From: Hoylesella timonensis 4401737 = DSM 22865 = JCM 15640
Lineage (GTDB): Bacteria > Bacteroidota > Bacteroidia > Bacteroidales > Bacteroidaceae
Assembly (NCBI RefSeq): GCF_000455445.1
Contig: NZ_HG417096.1
Span: 100,947 to 164,946, forward strand
Length of the DNA stretch: 64,000 nucleotides
Reading direction: 5' to 3'
The stretch's first letter is position 1; each line of letters starts with the position of its first letter. Position numbers and translations under genes: made by a program. Shown here piece after piece: positions 27,065-35,479 of this stretch. The notes beneath the pieces are model-generated. The model had not been told where the DNA came from, made no database searches, and saw only the letters and a program-made list of their open reading frames with translations.

Positions 27065-27470
27065 TTGTTTTTGTCCTATCATTTTACCAAAAAAAGGTCA
27101 TTGAAAATCTTCAAAATAGAAAAAATCAATAGGCAAACGACATGCAAAAATGGGCTGATTTTATCAAAATTGATGTCTTTTCAAACTGAAACATTGATTT
27201 AACGGTCTTAGAAACACTCATTAGGGGTGTTATTCACATGCTTCAGCACCCTTAAAGTATGCAAATAGTCGCCCTATCTCAATGCTTCAATCGCCCAAAG
27301 ATGGTAAAATTGCGAATGAAAAGAGAAGGCTGAAGCGTAATAATCTAAGTAACAATGAATTACGAAAGTTGCTCAAAACTTGCATATTTGCGACCAACTT
27401 TGCTGTTGGTTGTTTTTACGCGAGTTATGAGAGCCACTTTGTAAAGAAAATTCAGCATTTATTATCCTTC
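27065..27470 (+). repeat. Diverged ~406-bp intergenic repeat, copy A
   Basis: Direct repeat of 55396-55800. Shared blocks occur in the same order and spacing, including AATCTTCAAAATAGAAAA, AATAGGCAAACG, ATTGATTTAACG, GGTGTTATTCACAT, GCGACCAAC with a CCAAC-N6-GTTGG hairpin, and a right end that is almost identical over 45 bases (CGCGAGTTATGAGAG then CACTTTGTAAAGAAAATTCA). No long reading frame is conserved between the copies, so it is non-coding or a dead element. Confidence 0.8.
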
Positions 27471-27737
27471 TAAAGAGGGTGTCACTAATTTTAGAGATGC
27501 AGTTTGCAGGTCATTCTTCTTAGTAAAAATATCAGTCTTCAAATGAAAGAACTGTGGGTTTATGTTCTGTGTAAAGTATATATTGTTTTACACGTTTGTG
27601 GAGCGTAACGACCTTGTACTGTGGTTTTGGGGGTCTTTCTGTCAGTATTCCTGTTATAAGAAATCAACAGTGGGGGCGGATAAAAAAAAGACAACCTTCT
27701 ATCAAAGTTATCTTTTTTTGCGAAGTGAAGAGAGAGT
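27471..27737. other. Stretch between the 406-bp repeat and the small-protein operon
   Basis: AT-rich, with no credible gene. Weak similarity to the sequence after repeat copy B (AATTTTA then TTGCA) suggests the repeat may extend to about 27515. From 27680 a purine/T-rich stretch precedes the 3' end of the minus-strand gene. Confidence 0.3.
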
Positions 27738-28007
27738 TTATCTCCTCTTTTTAAATTTTCTATATAGTTTCCAGCCTAGCACTATACCGTCAAAAACTCC
27801 AGCTCCTGTGCTCAACAATCCTGAAAATCGCTTGGATGGCAAATTGGTGGTCAATGAGGATGGTGACGTACCAAAAAGCTGATCCCATAAAGCTTTCATC
27901 TGTGAATCATCGTTTCTGATGTTATCTAATAGTGCTTGCTTGCGCTCTCGAATCTCTGACAAAGACGTATATTTCGTCTGAGGTGTATCATAATTATTCT
28001 TTGTCAT
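27738..28007 (-). CDS. Small hypothetical protein, third gene of the YtxH/holin-like operon
   Basis: An 89-residue protein that I do not recognise. A charged N-terminal half (about 1-45, SEIRERKQALLDNIRNDD) is followed by a glycine-containing hydrophobic stretch (STGAGVFDGIVLGWKLY) and a basic tail KFKKRR, as in a small membrane-anchored protein. The ATG at 28007 sits 2 bases after the stop of the upstream holin-like gene; the longer frame from 28064 would overlap that gene and is less likely. Gene order (YtxH, holin-like, small basic-tailed protein) suggests an envelope-stress module. Confidence 0.65.
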   Translation of the reverse strand: MTKNNYDTPQTKYTSLSEIRERKQALLDNIRNDDSQMKALWDQLFGTSPSSLTTNLPSKRFSGLLSTGAGVFDGIVLGWKLYRKFKKRR

Positions 28008-28009
28008 CA

Positions 28010-28360
28010 CTAATTCTCCATCAATAAACTTGCCAAGAACTTGACAATTGGCCGCTGAATCCATTGTTTGCGGAACAAGAAAAACAGCACAAAAGTGAAT
28101 AAATAACAGCCCGCAATGATGAGGAAGGCAAAAGGAAGCCCTACATGGGGTTCGAGTGCATAAGCAGCGGCAAACGAAACATATATGAGCGCTAATACCA
28201 ATACAATGGTTAATGAGAGTGCCAGTGTGAGAACGGTAATAAGACGAACCACCTTTTCAATTACATCGAGCTTGACATACTCTGTCTGAAGCCCGATGTA
28301 ATGTTTGCAAACATCAACCAGTTGGCTAATGGTTTCTACGTTTCTGTCGTTTGAAAACAT
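28010..28360 (-). CDS. Phage-holin-like / DUF1469-type membrane protein
   Basis: A 116-residue protein with a charged N-terminal segment (about 1-38) and two hydrophobic helices (about 40-67 and 75-98) joined by a short loop, then a basic tail. This matches the Phage_holin_3_6 (DUF1469) family, which in Bacteroidetes is a chromosomal membrane protein and not a lysis gene. It lies 10 bases after a YtxH-domain gene and just ahead of a small hypothetical gene. Function is unknown. Confidence 0.78.
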   Translation of the reverse strand: MFSNDRNVETISQLVDVCKHYIGLQTEYVKLDVIEKVVRLITVLTLALSLTIVLVLALIYVSFAAAYALEPHVGLPFAFLIIAGCYLFTFVLFFLFRKQWIQRPIVKFLASLLMEN

Positions 28361-28370
28361 ATAATAATGT

Positions 28371-28589
28371 TTAATCTACGATATCAGCAGCAGCGTCTTT
28401 GATGTCATCTACCAAATCATCTACGTCTTTCTTAGACAATTTGAGATCGTGCTTTTTGCAAAAATCGTCAATCGTGTCACTGATTTTATTACGAGTATCT
28501 TGTCCCTTTTGAGGTGCAACCAACAAGCCTACTAATCCTCCTACAAGGACGCCTCCTAAGAATGCGCCAATACAACTAACTGTTCTCAT
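28371..28589 (-). CDS. YtxH-domain small protein
   Basis: A 72-residue protein: a glycine-rich hydrophobic N-terminal segment (about 5-26, GAFLGGVLVGGLVGLLVAP) followed by an amphipathic, charged helix with QKGQDTRNKISDTIDDF, the typical YtxH/GvpP-like layout. Members are often linked with general stress. It heads a three-gene minus-strand operon with the holin-like gene. The region upstream (28590-28852) is shared with the divergent SPOR-lipoprotein gene. Confidence 0.8.
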   Translation of the reverse strand: MRTVSCIGAFLGGVLVGGLVGLLVAPQKGQDTRNKISDTIDDFCKKHDLKLSKKDVDDLVDDIKDAAADIVD

Positions 28590-28852
28590 GTTTCTAAATT
28601 TTAATGTGAATATTGTTTATTAACTTTTTTAGCATTGGATACTCTTCCAAATGTCATAACGCAAATATACGATTTTTTTTACAAACGAGCAACGGTGTAA
28701 CGATATTTTTTGTGTTAAAAAGTTTGTATTCTATTGATTTAACAAACTTTAGTGGGTACATTTCTTTCTTTTTGACAGATATTTTGTAATTTCGCCCTTG
28801 ATAGATAAACGTAAAGTATCAATAGAGTTTAATTTATAATATCGACAACAAG

Positions 28853-29338
28853 ATGATGAAGAAAAGAATTGTTTTATGCGCAGGATTATGTGCAGCACTT
28901 GCACTGACTGGATGTAAGTCGAGCGAGAGTGCTTATAAGAAGATGTATGAGAAGGCGAAAGCTCAAGAACAGGCAAAGACTGAGACTGAGGCAGAGGTGC
29001 CTACGGTAACACCTCTGACGCCAGCTCCCGTAACAGAAACAACTGTTCAAGACAATGTAGATAACGCAACGTTCCGCACAGAAGACGTTACGGTGGTTAG
29101 CGGTAATGGCTTGAGTGCCTTTAGTGTAGTAGTTGGCTCGTTTGGTTTGAAGGCTAACGCCGAAAATTTGCAGCGCACATTGAATGCAGCTGGTTATGCA
29201 GCTCAGATTGCTTACAACGCAGGACGCAACATGTATCGTGTAGTCGCTTCTACACATGCTGACAAAGCCTCTGCAGTACGCTCTCGTAATCAGTTCCGTC
29301 AGCAGTATCCTGACGCTTGGTTGCTGTATAAGAAATAA
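28853..29338 (+). CDS. SPOR-domain lipoprotein
   Basis: A 161-residue lipoprotein: lipobox LALTGC with Cys21, a Glu/Thr/Pro-rich linker (about 40-75), and a C-terminal SPOR domain (about 84-160) with AFSVVVGSFGLKANAENLQ, NAGRNMYRVVAS and a YPDAWLLYKK ending. SPOR domains bind denuded peptidoglycan, so the protein probably sits at the division septum from the outer membrane. The start has two adjacent ATGs (28853 and 28856). TTGTAATTTCGC near 28782-28793 is a -7 candidate. Confidence 0.88.
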   Translation: MMKKRIVLCAGLCAALALTGCKSSESAYKKMYEKAKAQEQAKTETEAEVPTVTPLTPAPVTETTVQDNVDNATFRTEDVTVVSGNGLSAFSVVVGSFGLKANAENLQRTLNAAGYAAQIAYNAGRNMYRVVASTHADKASAVRSRNQFRQQYPDAWLLYKK

Positions 29339-29417
29339 TCAACCATGAGGCGACAGTCTGCCATCTCCTCGTTTCAGAAGAGGTGGCATAGGAATGTCTC
29401 TCTTGGTATCTTTCACC

Positions 29418-29831
29418 ATGCGTATCCTTTCGATAGATTACGGAAAGAAACGTACGGGCATAGCAGTTACCGATTCATTGCAAATTATTGCAAATGGGTT
29501 GGCAACTGTTGCTACATCTGCACTTTTCGACTTTCTCAAGACTTATGTAGCGCAAGAGGAGGTGGAGCGGATTGTGATGGGCAAACCGATGCAGACGAAT
29601 GGAAAACCGAGCGAAAACTTTGCCAGGGTTCAGCAGTTTGTCAACCGATGGCGTAAGGCGATGCCGCAAATTCCTATCGAATTTTACGACGAACGCTTTA
29701 CATCGGTGTTGGCACATCAAGCAATTTTGCAAAGTGGTATTGGAAAGAAAGCCCGTCAAAACAAAGCTTTGGTAGACGAAATTTCGGCTACTATTATTTT
29801 GCAGAGCTATATGGAATCGAGACGTAAATAA
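29418..29831 (+). CDS. ruvX: Putative pre-16S rRNA nuclease / Holliday-junction resolvase RuvX (YqgF)
   Basis: A 137-residue RNase H-fold protein of normal YqgF length. It opens with MRILSIDYGKKRTGIAVTD, the first catalytic Asp region, and contains VMGKPMQTNG, the YDERFTSV Glu/Asp block and the C-terminal DEISATIILQSY Asp. The frame is open from 29394, but the ATG at 29418 gives the standard N-terminus. It is followed by def (39 bases), a TPR gene and thrS, a gene order common in Bacteroidales. Its known role is 16S rRNA 5' processing; a recombination role is less certain. Confidence 0.93.
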   Translation: MRILSIDYGKKRTGIAVTDSLQIIANGLATVATSALFDFLKTYVAQEEVERIVMGKPMQTNGKPSENFARVQQFVNRWRKAMPQIPIEFYDERFTSVLAHQAILQSGIGKKARQNKALVDEISATIILQSYMESRRK

Positions 29832-29869
29832 CGAATGTCCGTCTTAGGTTCTTATTTAATAAAGAAATA

Positions 29870-30433
29870 ATGATATTACCTATATATATATATGGACAGC
29901 CCGTGTTGCGTAAAGTAGCACAAGATATTACCCCAGCGTATGAGAATCTGCAGCAACTCATCGCAGATATGTTTGAAACGATGGACGCTTCGGATGGCGT
30001 AGGCTTAGCTGCCCCACAGATAGGCAAGTCGATTCGGGTCGTTGTGATCGACTTAAATGTGCTGTCTGACGATTTTCCCGAGTACAAAGACTTTAGGCGT
30101 GCCTACATCAACCCACATATTATCGAGATTGATGAAGACTCTCCTGTAGCGTCCATGGAAGAAGGGTGTCTATCTATCCCAGGCATCCATGAGTCGGTAA
30201 CACGCCATACACGCATTCGTGTGCAATACATGGATTCAGATTTTCAGTCGCATGATGAATGGGTGGAGGGTTATTTAGCCCGTGTAATGCAGCACGAGTT
30301 CGACCATTTGGAAGGTAAAATGTTTGTGGATAGAGTGAGTCCGTTTCGCAAACAGCTTATCAAGAATAAATTAAAAGCGATGACACAGGGCAAGTACGAA
30401 TGTCATTATCGTACCAAGCCTGTACGCAAATAG
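29870..30433 (+). CDS. def: Peptide deformylase
   Basis: A 187-residue iron enzyme that removes the formyl group from new polypeptides. All three family motifs are present: GVGLAAPQIG (motif I), EEGCLSIPG with the metal Cys (motif II) and QHEFDHLEGK with the two metal His and catalytic Glu (motif III). Normal length. It is followed 5 bases later by the TPR lipid-envelope-type gene, so they are likely cotranscribed. The region just upstream has an unusual TATATATATATATGG run within the first codons. Confidence 0.97.
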   Translation: MILPIYIYGQPVLRKVAQDITPAYENLQQLIADMFETMDASDGVGLAAPQIGKSIRVVVIDLNVLSDDFPEYKDFRRAYINPHIIEIDEDSPVASMEEGCLSIPGIHESVTRHTRIRVQYMDSDFQSHDEWVEGYLARVMQHEFDHLEGKMFVDRVSPFRKQLIKNKLKAMTQGKYECHYRTKPVRK

Positions 30434-30438
30434 AATGT

Positions 30439-32409
30439 ATGTATCGCATCAAGGTCCTCATCTTCTTGGCTTGTCTATCACTTGCAGCAAAAGCACAATA
30501 CAATGTTGACAAGCTGTTAAGGAATGGTCAGGTGGCCCTTCATTATGAAGACTATGTGCTTTCGATACAATATTTCAATCAGATTATTTCGCTCAAGCCT
30601 TATCTTTATGAGCCATGGCAGTACAGAGCGGTGGCGAAATACTATTTAGATGATTTTACAGGTGCCGAGTCCGACATCTCTAAAGCTATCGAATTGAATC
30701 CTTATATCCACCAGTTTTTTGATTTAAGAGCCATTACTCGCATCAAGCAAGAACGCTTTGAGGATGCCGTTAACGATTATAACCACGCCATAAGGTTACA
30801 ACCTCAACAGCAAAATTATTGGTTGAATCGAGCCATTTGTTTGATGAACGATAAGCAGTATGCCAAGGCACAGTTGCAAACGGATACGATTATTCATAAA
30901 TGGTCACAGAATGCCAATGCCTATACCTTAAAGGCAGAAATCTATTTGCATGAAAAGGACACTACTTCGGCTGCTAAGTGGTTAGATAAGAGCTTAAAGG
31001 TAGATCCATACGATGGTAGCACTTGGACCATGCGAGCCTACATCAGTCTGGCACGTCAGCAGTGGAAAGAGGCAGATAAGGAATTATCACAAGCCATTCA
31101 TTTCAAGCCGAATCAGGCAAATAACTATGTCAATAGAGCCTTGGCGCGCTTGAATTACAACAATTTGCGAGGAGCCATGAGCGATTATGACATGGCACTG
31201 GACTTGAATCCACAAGACTTTTTAGCTCATTATAATAGAGGTCTGCTGCGTATGCAGTTGGGCGACGATAATCGTGCCATTGAAGATTTTGATTTTGTCA
31301 TCAAACTGGAACCCAAAAATGTCATGGCAATCTTCAACAGGGCGTTATTGTTGGATCGGACAGGAAATCTTCGAGCCGCCATACGAGACTATTCTGCGGT
31401 GATAGAGCAATTTCCTAATTTCTGGACAGGTTTATCTTATCGAGCACATTGCTATCGACGATTAGGAATGACAGCCAAGGCGGAGCTTGACGAATTTCGT
31501 ATTTTCAAGGCGCAGATGAATAAGCACGTGGGTGTACAAAAGCGTTGGAGTCGTAACAAACTCAAAGAGATGCGCAAGCGAAGCGAGATAGATCCCGAGA
31601 AATACAACCAAATTGTCGTTGCCGATGAGAATACTGTTGAGCATGAGTATGATAGTGAATATCGCGGACAGATACAACATCGAAAAGTAGAAGTAGAACT
31701 GATGCCGATGTACGAGGTGTCATACCTGCCTTATCAGAATGGCATAAGTTCGTATCAGGCTTTTTATAAAGAACTTGAGGATTTCAATTTACAGCATCAT
31801 CCTCAACACAAACTCATGTTGACTTGTCGCCCGAAACAACTCACGGCAGAGCAATCGAAGATGTATTTTGCGAACATCGACCAGTTGTCTGCCCAGATAC
31901 AAGATGCTAAAAACATAAAATCTGTGAAGAGCTTATTGTTTCAGCGTGCTGTAGCCTACACGGTAACGCAAAATTACGATGCTGCTATCCAAGATTTGAC
32001 AGTCTGTATCAATGAGGACAGTACCTCTGCCGTTACTTTTTGGCAACGTGCGGTGTGCCAGTTTATGATGAATGACTTTAATGCCTCTAAAGGAGTAGAT
32101 ACCCAGTTGAAAGCAGCCAAGACTTTAGATGATTTGAATCACGCCATTGAACTGGAACCTAAAAACGCCTATCTTTATTATAATCGGGCTAATTTGTATG
32201 CCACTCGGAATGATGACCAATTGGCAATCAAAGATTATACCAAGGCTATTGCCCTTGACAATAGGTTGGCAGAGGCTTATTATAACTTGGGAATCGTACA
32301 CATGAAGAAAGGTGATCGAGCGGCAGGAATGGCGAATTTAAGTAAAGCTGGCGAACTTGGAATCTATGATGCGTATAGCTTGATGAAGAAAAATCGAACG
32401 TCCAAATAA
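30439..32409 (+). CDS. Exported tetratricopeptide-repeat protein
   Basis: A 656-residue protein with a signal peptide (about 1-19, SLAAKAQ) and two blocks of TPR units: about residues 20-345 (nine or more, e.g. PYLYEPWQYRAVAKYYLDD, PNQANNYVNRALARLNYNN, PQDFLAHYNRGLLRMQLGD) and about 500-650. They are separated by a charged linker (about 345-500). It is a periplasmic scaffold of unknown partner. The start at 30439 opens the signal peptide; the frame extends upstream to 30400 inside def. Position between def and thrS is conserved in related bacteria. Confidence 0.88.
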   Translation: MYRIKVLIFLACLSLAAKAQYNVDKLLRNGQVALHYEDYVLSIQYFNQIISLKPYLYEPWQYRAVAKYYLDDFTGAESDISKAIELNPYIHQFFDLRAITRIKQERFEDAVNDYNHAIRLQPQQQNYWLNRAICLMNDKQYAKAQLQTDTIIHKWSQNANAYTLKAEIYLHEKDTTSAAKWLDKSLKVDPYDGSTWTMRAYISLARQQWKEADKELSQAIHFKPNQANNYVNRALARLNYNNLRGAMSDYDMALDLNPQDFLAHYNRGLLRMQLGDDNRAIEDFDFVIKLEPKNVMAIFNRALLLDRTGNLRAAIRDYSAVIEQFPNFWTGLSYRAHCYRRLGMTAKAELDEFRIFKAQMNKHVGVQKRWSRNKLKEMRKRSEIDPEKYNQIVVADENTVEHEYDSEYRGQIQHRKVEVELMPMYEVSYLPYQNGISSYQAFYKELEDFNLQHHPQHKLMLTCRPKQLTAEQSKMYFANIDQLSAQIQDAKNIKSVKSLLFQRAVAYTVTQNYDAAIQDLTVCINEDSTSAVTFWQRAVCQFMMNDFNASKGVDTQLKAAKTLDDLNHAIELEPKNAYLYYNRANLYATRNDDQLAIKDYTKAIALDNRLAEAYYNLGIVHMKKGDRAAGMANLSKAGELGIYDAYSLMKKNRTSK

Positions 32410-32463
32410 CTTGAAAATTATATGGAATTTAGAAAAATATGAGCTCAACTCGAAAGAAAATAT

Positions 32464-32471
32464 TACTTTTG
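32464..32471 (+). promoter_or_regulatory. Promoter -7 element of thrS
   Basis: TACTTTTG in the context TATTACTTTTGTAG, identical over 14 bases to the element in front of ffh. It lies 30 bases ahead of the ATG. No clear -33 TTG is seen. Confidence 0.5.
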
Positions 32472-32501
32472 TAGTTGATTCAGATAAAAAACTAATTTGT
32501 T

Positions 32502-34469
32502 ATGGTTAAAATCACATTTCCTGACGGTTCTGTTCGAGAATACGAACAGGGTGTCACGGGGTTACAAATCGCCGAGAGCATCTCACCGGCTCTCGCTCGC
32601 AACGTTGTATCTTGCGGTGTAAATGGTGAGACAGTAGAGCTTAATCGCCCAATTAACAATGATGCTACTATTGCCTTGTACAAATTCGAGGACGAGGAAG
32701 GTAAGCATACTTTCTGGCATACTTCGGCTCACTTGTTGGCAGAGGCGTTACAAGAACTTTACCCAGGTATACAGTTTGGGTTTGGTCCTGCTATTGAAAA
32801 CGGATTCTTCTATGATGTGATGCCCAAGGAAGGAACGACGATAAGCGAAACAGACTTTCCTAAAATTGAAGCAAAAATGATGGAACTGGCTAAGAAAAAT
32901 GAGCCAGTGGTCAGACGAAACATATCGAAGACAGATGCTTTGAAGGAGTTTCAAGAAGATGGACAAGATTATAAATGCGAGCATATTGACCAAGATTTGG
33001 AAGACGGTACTATTTCCACTTACACCCAAGGTCATTTTACAGACCTGTGTCGTGGACCTCACTTGTTATCCACGGGACTTATCAAAGCTGTAAAAATTAC
33101 CAGTGTAGCAGGAGCTTTTTGGCGAGGTGATGCCAAACGTGAACAGATGACACGTATTTATGGAATTACTTTCCCAAAGAAAAAAATGCTGGATGAGTAT
33201 CTTACCATGTTGGAAGAAGCCAAGAAGCGTGACCATCGAAAGATTGGAAAAGAAATGGAACTCTTCATGTTCTCTGAACGTGTGGGAAAAGGATTACCTA
33301 TCTGGTTGCCCAAAGGTACAGAGCTACGCTTGCGCCTGCAAGATATGCTTCGCAATATCCAGCGTAGATATGGCTACCAAGAGGTAATTACGCCCCATAT
33401 AGGCAGCAAGAATCTCTATGTCACCAGTGGACACTATGCCCACTATGGCAAAGATTCTTTTCAGCCCATTCATACCCCCGAAGAGGATGAAGAATACATG
33501 CTCAAGCCGATGAACTGTCCTCACCACTGTGAGGTGTTTGCTTATAAGCCACGCTCTTACAAGGATTTGCCATTGCGCATTGCTGAGTTTGGTACTGTTT
33601 ATCGATACGAAAAGAGCGGAGAGTTGCATGGATTAACACGTGTACGCTCGTTTACACAGGATGATGCACATATCTTTTGTCGTCCCGACCAAGTGAAAAA
33701 TGAGTTTTTACGCGTCATGGATATTATCCAAGCTGTATTCAAAATCTTTAACTTCGATAACTTTGAGGCTCAAATTAGTTTGCGAGATCCTAAGGACAAA
33801 GAGAAGTATATCGGTTCTGACGAAGTTTGGGCTGAGAGCGAGCAAGCCATTATTGATGCCTGCAAGGAAAAGGGTTTGGACGCCAAAGTAGAATATGGTG
33901 AGGCTGCCTTTTATGGACCTAAGCTCGATTTCATGGTGAAAGATGCCATTGGGCGTCGTTGGCAGTTGGGTACTATTCAGGTTGATTATAATCTTCCACA
34001 GCGTTTCAAACTTGAATATACAGACGAAGATAACAGTAAACGTACGCCAGTGATGGTGCATCGTGCTCCGTTTGGCTCTCTGGAACGCTTTACGGCTGTC
34101 TTGATAGAACATACCGCAGGACACTTCCCATTGTGGCTCACGCCTGATCAGGTAGCTATTCTACCGATTTCTGAAAAGTATAATGCCTATGCACGACAGG
34201 TTGCGAAGCAGTTTGCAGCGCAACAAGTACGTGCAACCATTGATGACCGTAATGAGAAAATAGGTCGCAAGATTCGTGATAACGAACTCAAACGTGTTCC
34301 ATATATGGTCATTGTCGGTGAGAAAGAGGCAGCAGATGGGCTTGTATCCATGCGTGAACGTGGAGGAGGCGAACAGGCTACTCTCCGTGTAGATGAATTT
34401 ATTGCACGTATTAATAACGAAGTTGCCCAAATGTTGAAAGCAACAGATATTCATCCAGATGATGAGTAA
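32502..34469 (+). CDS. thrS: Threonyl-tRNA synthetase
   Basis: A 655-residue class II synthetase. TGS domain about 1-62; editing domain with [11 protein letters not shown] (HxxxH) near 74; catalytic core with motif 2 [13 protein letters not shown] and motif 3 APFGSLERF; zinc ligands Cys in [10 protein letters not shown], His in [12 protein letters not shown], and the His in MVHRAPFG; anticodon-binding domain about 550-645. It has its own promoter. Unlike the arrangement in many relatives, no infC-rpmI-rplT follows; instead two hairpins end the unit. Confidence 0.98.
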   Translation: MVKITFPDGSVREYEQGVTGLQIAESISPALARNVVSCGVNGETVELNRPINNDATIALYKFEDEEGKHTFWHTSAHLLAEALQELYPGIQFGFGPAIENGFFYDVMPKEGTTISETDFPKIEAKMMELAKKNEPVVRRNISKTDALKEFQEDGQDYKCEHIDQDLEDGTISTYTQGHFTDLCRGPHLLSTGLIKAVKITSVAGAFWRGDAKREQMTRIYGITFPKKKMLDEYLTMLEEAKKRDHRKIGKEMELFMFSERVGKGLPIWLPKGTELRLRLQDMLRNIQRRYGYQEVITPHIGSKNLYVTSGHYAHYGKDSFQPIHTPEEDEEYMLKPMNCPHHCEVFAYKPRSYKDLPLRIAEFGTVYRYEKSGELHGLTRVRSFTQDDAHIFCRPDQVKNEFLRVMDIIQAVFKIFNFDNFEAQISLRDPKDKEKYIGSDEVWAESEQAIIDACKEKGLDAKVEYGEAAFYGPKLDFMVKDAIGRRWQLGTIQVDYNLPQRFKLEYTDEDNSKRTPVMVHRAPFGSLERFTAVLIEHTAGHFPLWLTPDQVAILPISEKYNAYARQVAKQFAAQQVRATIDDRNEKIGRKIRDNELKRVPYMVIVGEKEAADGLVSMRERGGGEQATLRVDEFIARINNEVAQMLKATDIHPDDE

Positions 34470-34503
34470 TGACAGCGGATTAGAATGCTGAAACTTAAAG
34501 GGT

Positions 34504-34537
34504 GGCTCTGAAACGAACAAAACTCGTGTTCAGAGCC
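34504..34537 (+). terminator. Hairpin after thrS
   Basis: GGCTCTGAA pairs with TTCAGAGCC, with an inner ACGA/TCGT pair, 35 bases after the thrS stop. Confidence 0.65.
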
Positions 34538-34618
34538 AGCCTTAAACATATTGTCAAGTTGGTTTCATCGTATGATTGATGGGACAACAAGTTGACAGTT
34601 TGACGATTTTTTTGCGAG

Positions 34619-34642
34619 AGTGATGCTTTTCGAGGCATCACT
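34619..34642. terminator. Second hairpin between thrS and the convergent B3/B4 gene
   Basis: AGTGATGC pairs perfectly with GCATCACT around an 8-base loop. The plus-strand side is followed by TTTCTTGC. It could stop transcription from either of the two converging genes. Confidence 0.55.
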
Positions 34643-34657
34643 TTCTTGCTTTCTGTG

Positions 34658-35323
34658 CTATTTGTACAGATAGTAACTACTGTCAGAGGAAAGAGAAAAT
34701 CGTTTGAGCAACTCTTGTATATATGTCGCATTGGCACGCACTTGCTCTTCGCTGCCGTCATAGCCATTGATAAGAACGATGAGATGTGTAGTGCTGAGTG
34801 TGATTTTTGTTCGTTCATGGTCTGAGGTCGGTGTGCCCACACCTCCTAAGGCATCACGGTACACAGGAAGTCCTGCAATGTTTATCACTCCTCGTCCAAT
34901 GCCCTCGTACGGCTCTCCTTCTCTCCCAATTCCTAATGTCAGCGTATCTCCCTTGAACTGGTCGGCGTCAAATCCACCAATGCTGTACCCGTATGCAATG
35001 CTCGCCAAGTTGATTAAGTCTACGAGACTGTTAATTTGATATAGCGGTTTATCCTGTAATATACGCCTAATAAGAGCTTCGGCTGCTGGTCGATAACGTG
35101 AGGGGTCTTTGCCACATAGCCGATATACTTTCCTCGTAGCTTGTATGCCGCTCATTTCTTTGAGTGATTCTGTATTCAGTGTGTCTTTGTATAGCTGGGC
35201 TTTATGATGAATTTCTTGCCATAAGTCTTCGCTATACGCTGAATTTTTCACCGTAGCTTCAACGCAAGCACCTACAAAATCAGGGCACACTTGTTCTATT
35301 TCCTTTGAAACGATTATCTCCAT
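34658..35323 (-). CDS. B3/B4 (PheT-like tRNA-binding) domain protein
   Basis: A 221-residue cytoplasmic protein that fits the stand-alone B3/B4 domain family, related to the editing part of PheRS-beta. Matching blocks are RKVYRLCGKDPSRYRPAAEALIR, the LVDLINLASIAYGYSIGGFD segment and GIGRGVINIAGLPVYRD. Such proteins may trim or edit mischarged tRNAs, but function is not proven. The ATG at 35323 is chosen; the frame runs on to 35422 but crosses the promoter. The -7 element CAAAGGTA (TACCTTTG on its strand) ends only 5 bases before that ATG. Confidence 0.82.
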   Translation of the reverse strand: MEIIVSKEIEQVCPDFVGACVEATVKNSAYSEDLWQEIHHKAQLYKDTLNTESLKEMSGIQATRKVYRLCGKDPSRYRPAAEALIRRILQDKPLYQINSLVDLINLASIAYGYSIGGFDADQFKGDTLTLGIGREGEPYEGIGRGVINIAGLPVYRDALGGVGTPTSDHERTKITLSTTHLIVLINGYDGSEEQVRANATYIQELLKRFSLSSDSSYYLYK

Positions 35324-35479
35324 GTTGGCAAAGGTACAAAATAATTTGCTATCTTTGCAAATGGAGAAGAGACGAGTTTGCATGGTTGCAACTCCGCCAG
35401 TACGGTTGATGCGCTTTACCATGTTTACTTATTGGTGTATGACTCGTCAGCAAAGAAACTTATAAAACACGAAACTTAT

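Noticed and set aside
27282..27473. 63-codon frame inside repeat copy A
   Set aside because: The frame is not kept in copy B, which carries stops at the matching place, so it is not a gene of the repeat.
27562..27882. 106-codon plus-strand frame
   Set aside because: It runs into the antisense of the small operon gene, and its composition is Phe/Tyr-rich from AT-rich non-coding DNA.
28010..28360. Prophage suggested by the holin-like gene
   Set aside because: No lysin, integrase, capsid or other phage gene is nearby; DUF1469-type proteins are ordinary chromosomal genes in Bacteroidetes.
29345..29656. 103-codon frame overlapping the ruvX start
   Set aside because: It is out of frame with the conserved RuvX sequence and has no motif or start signal.
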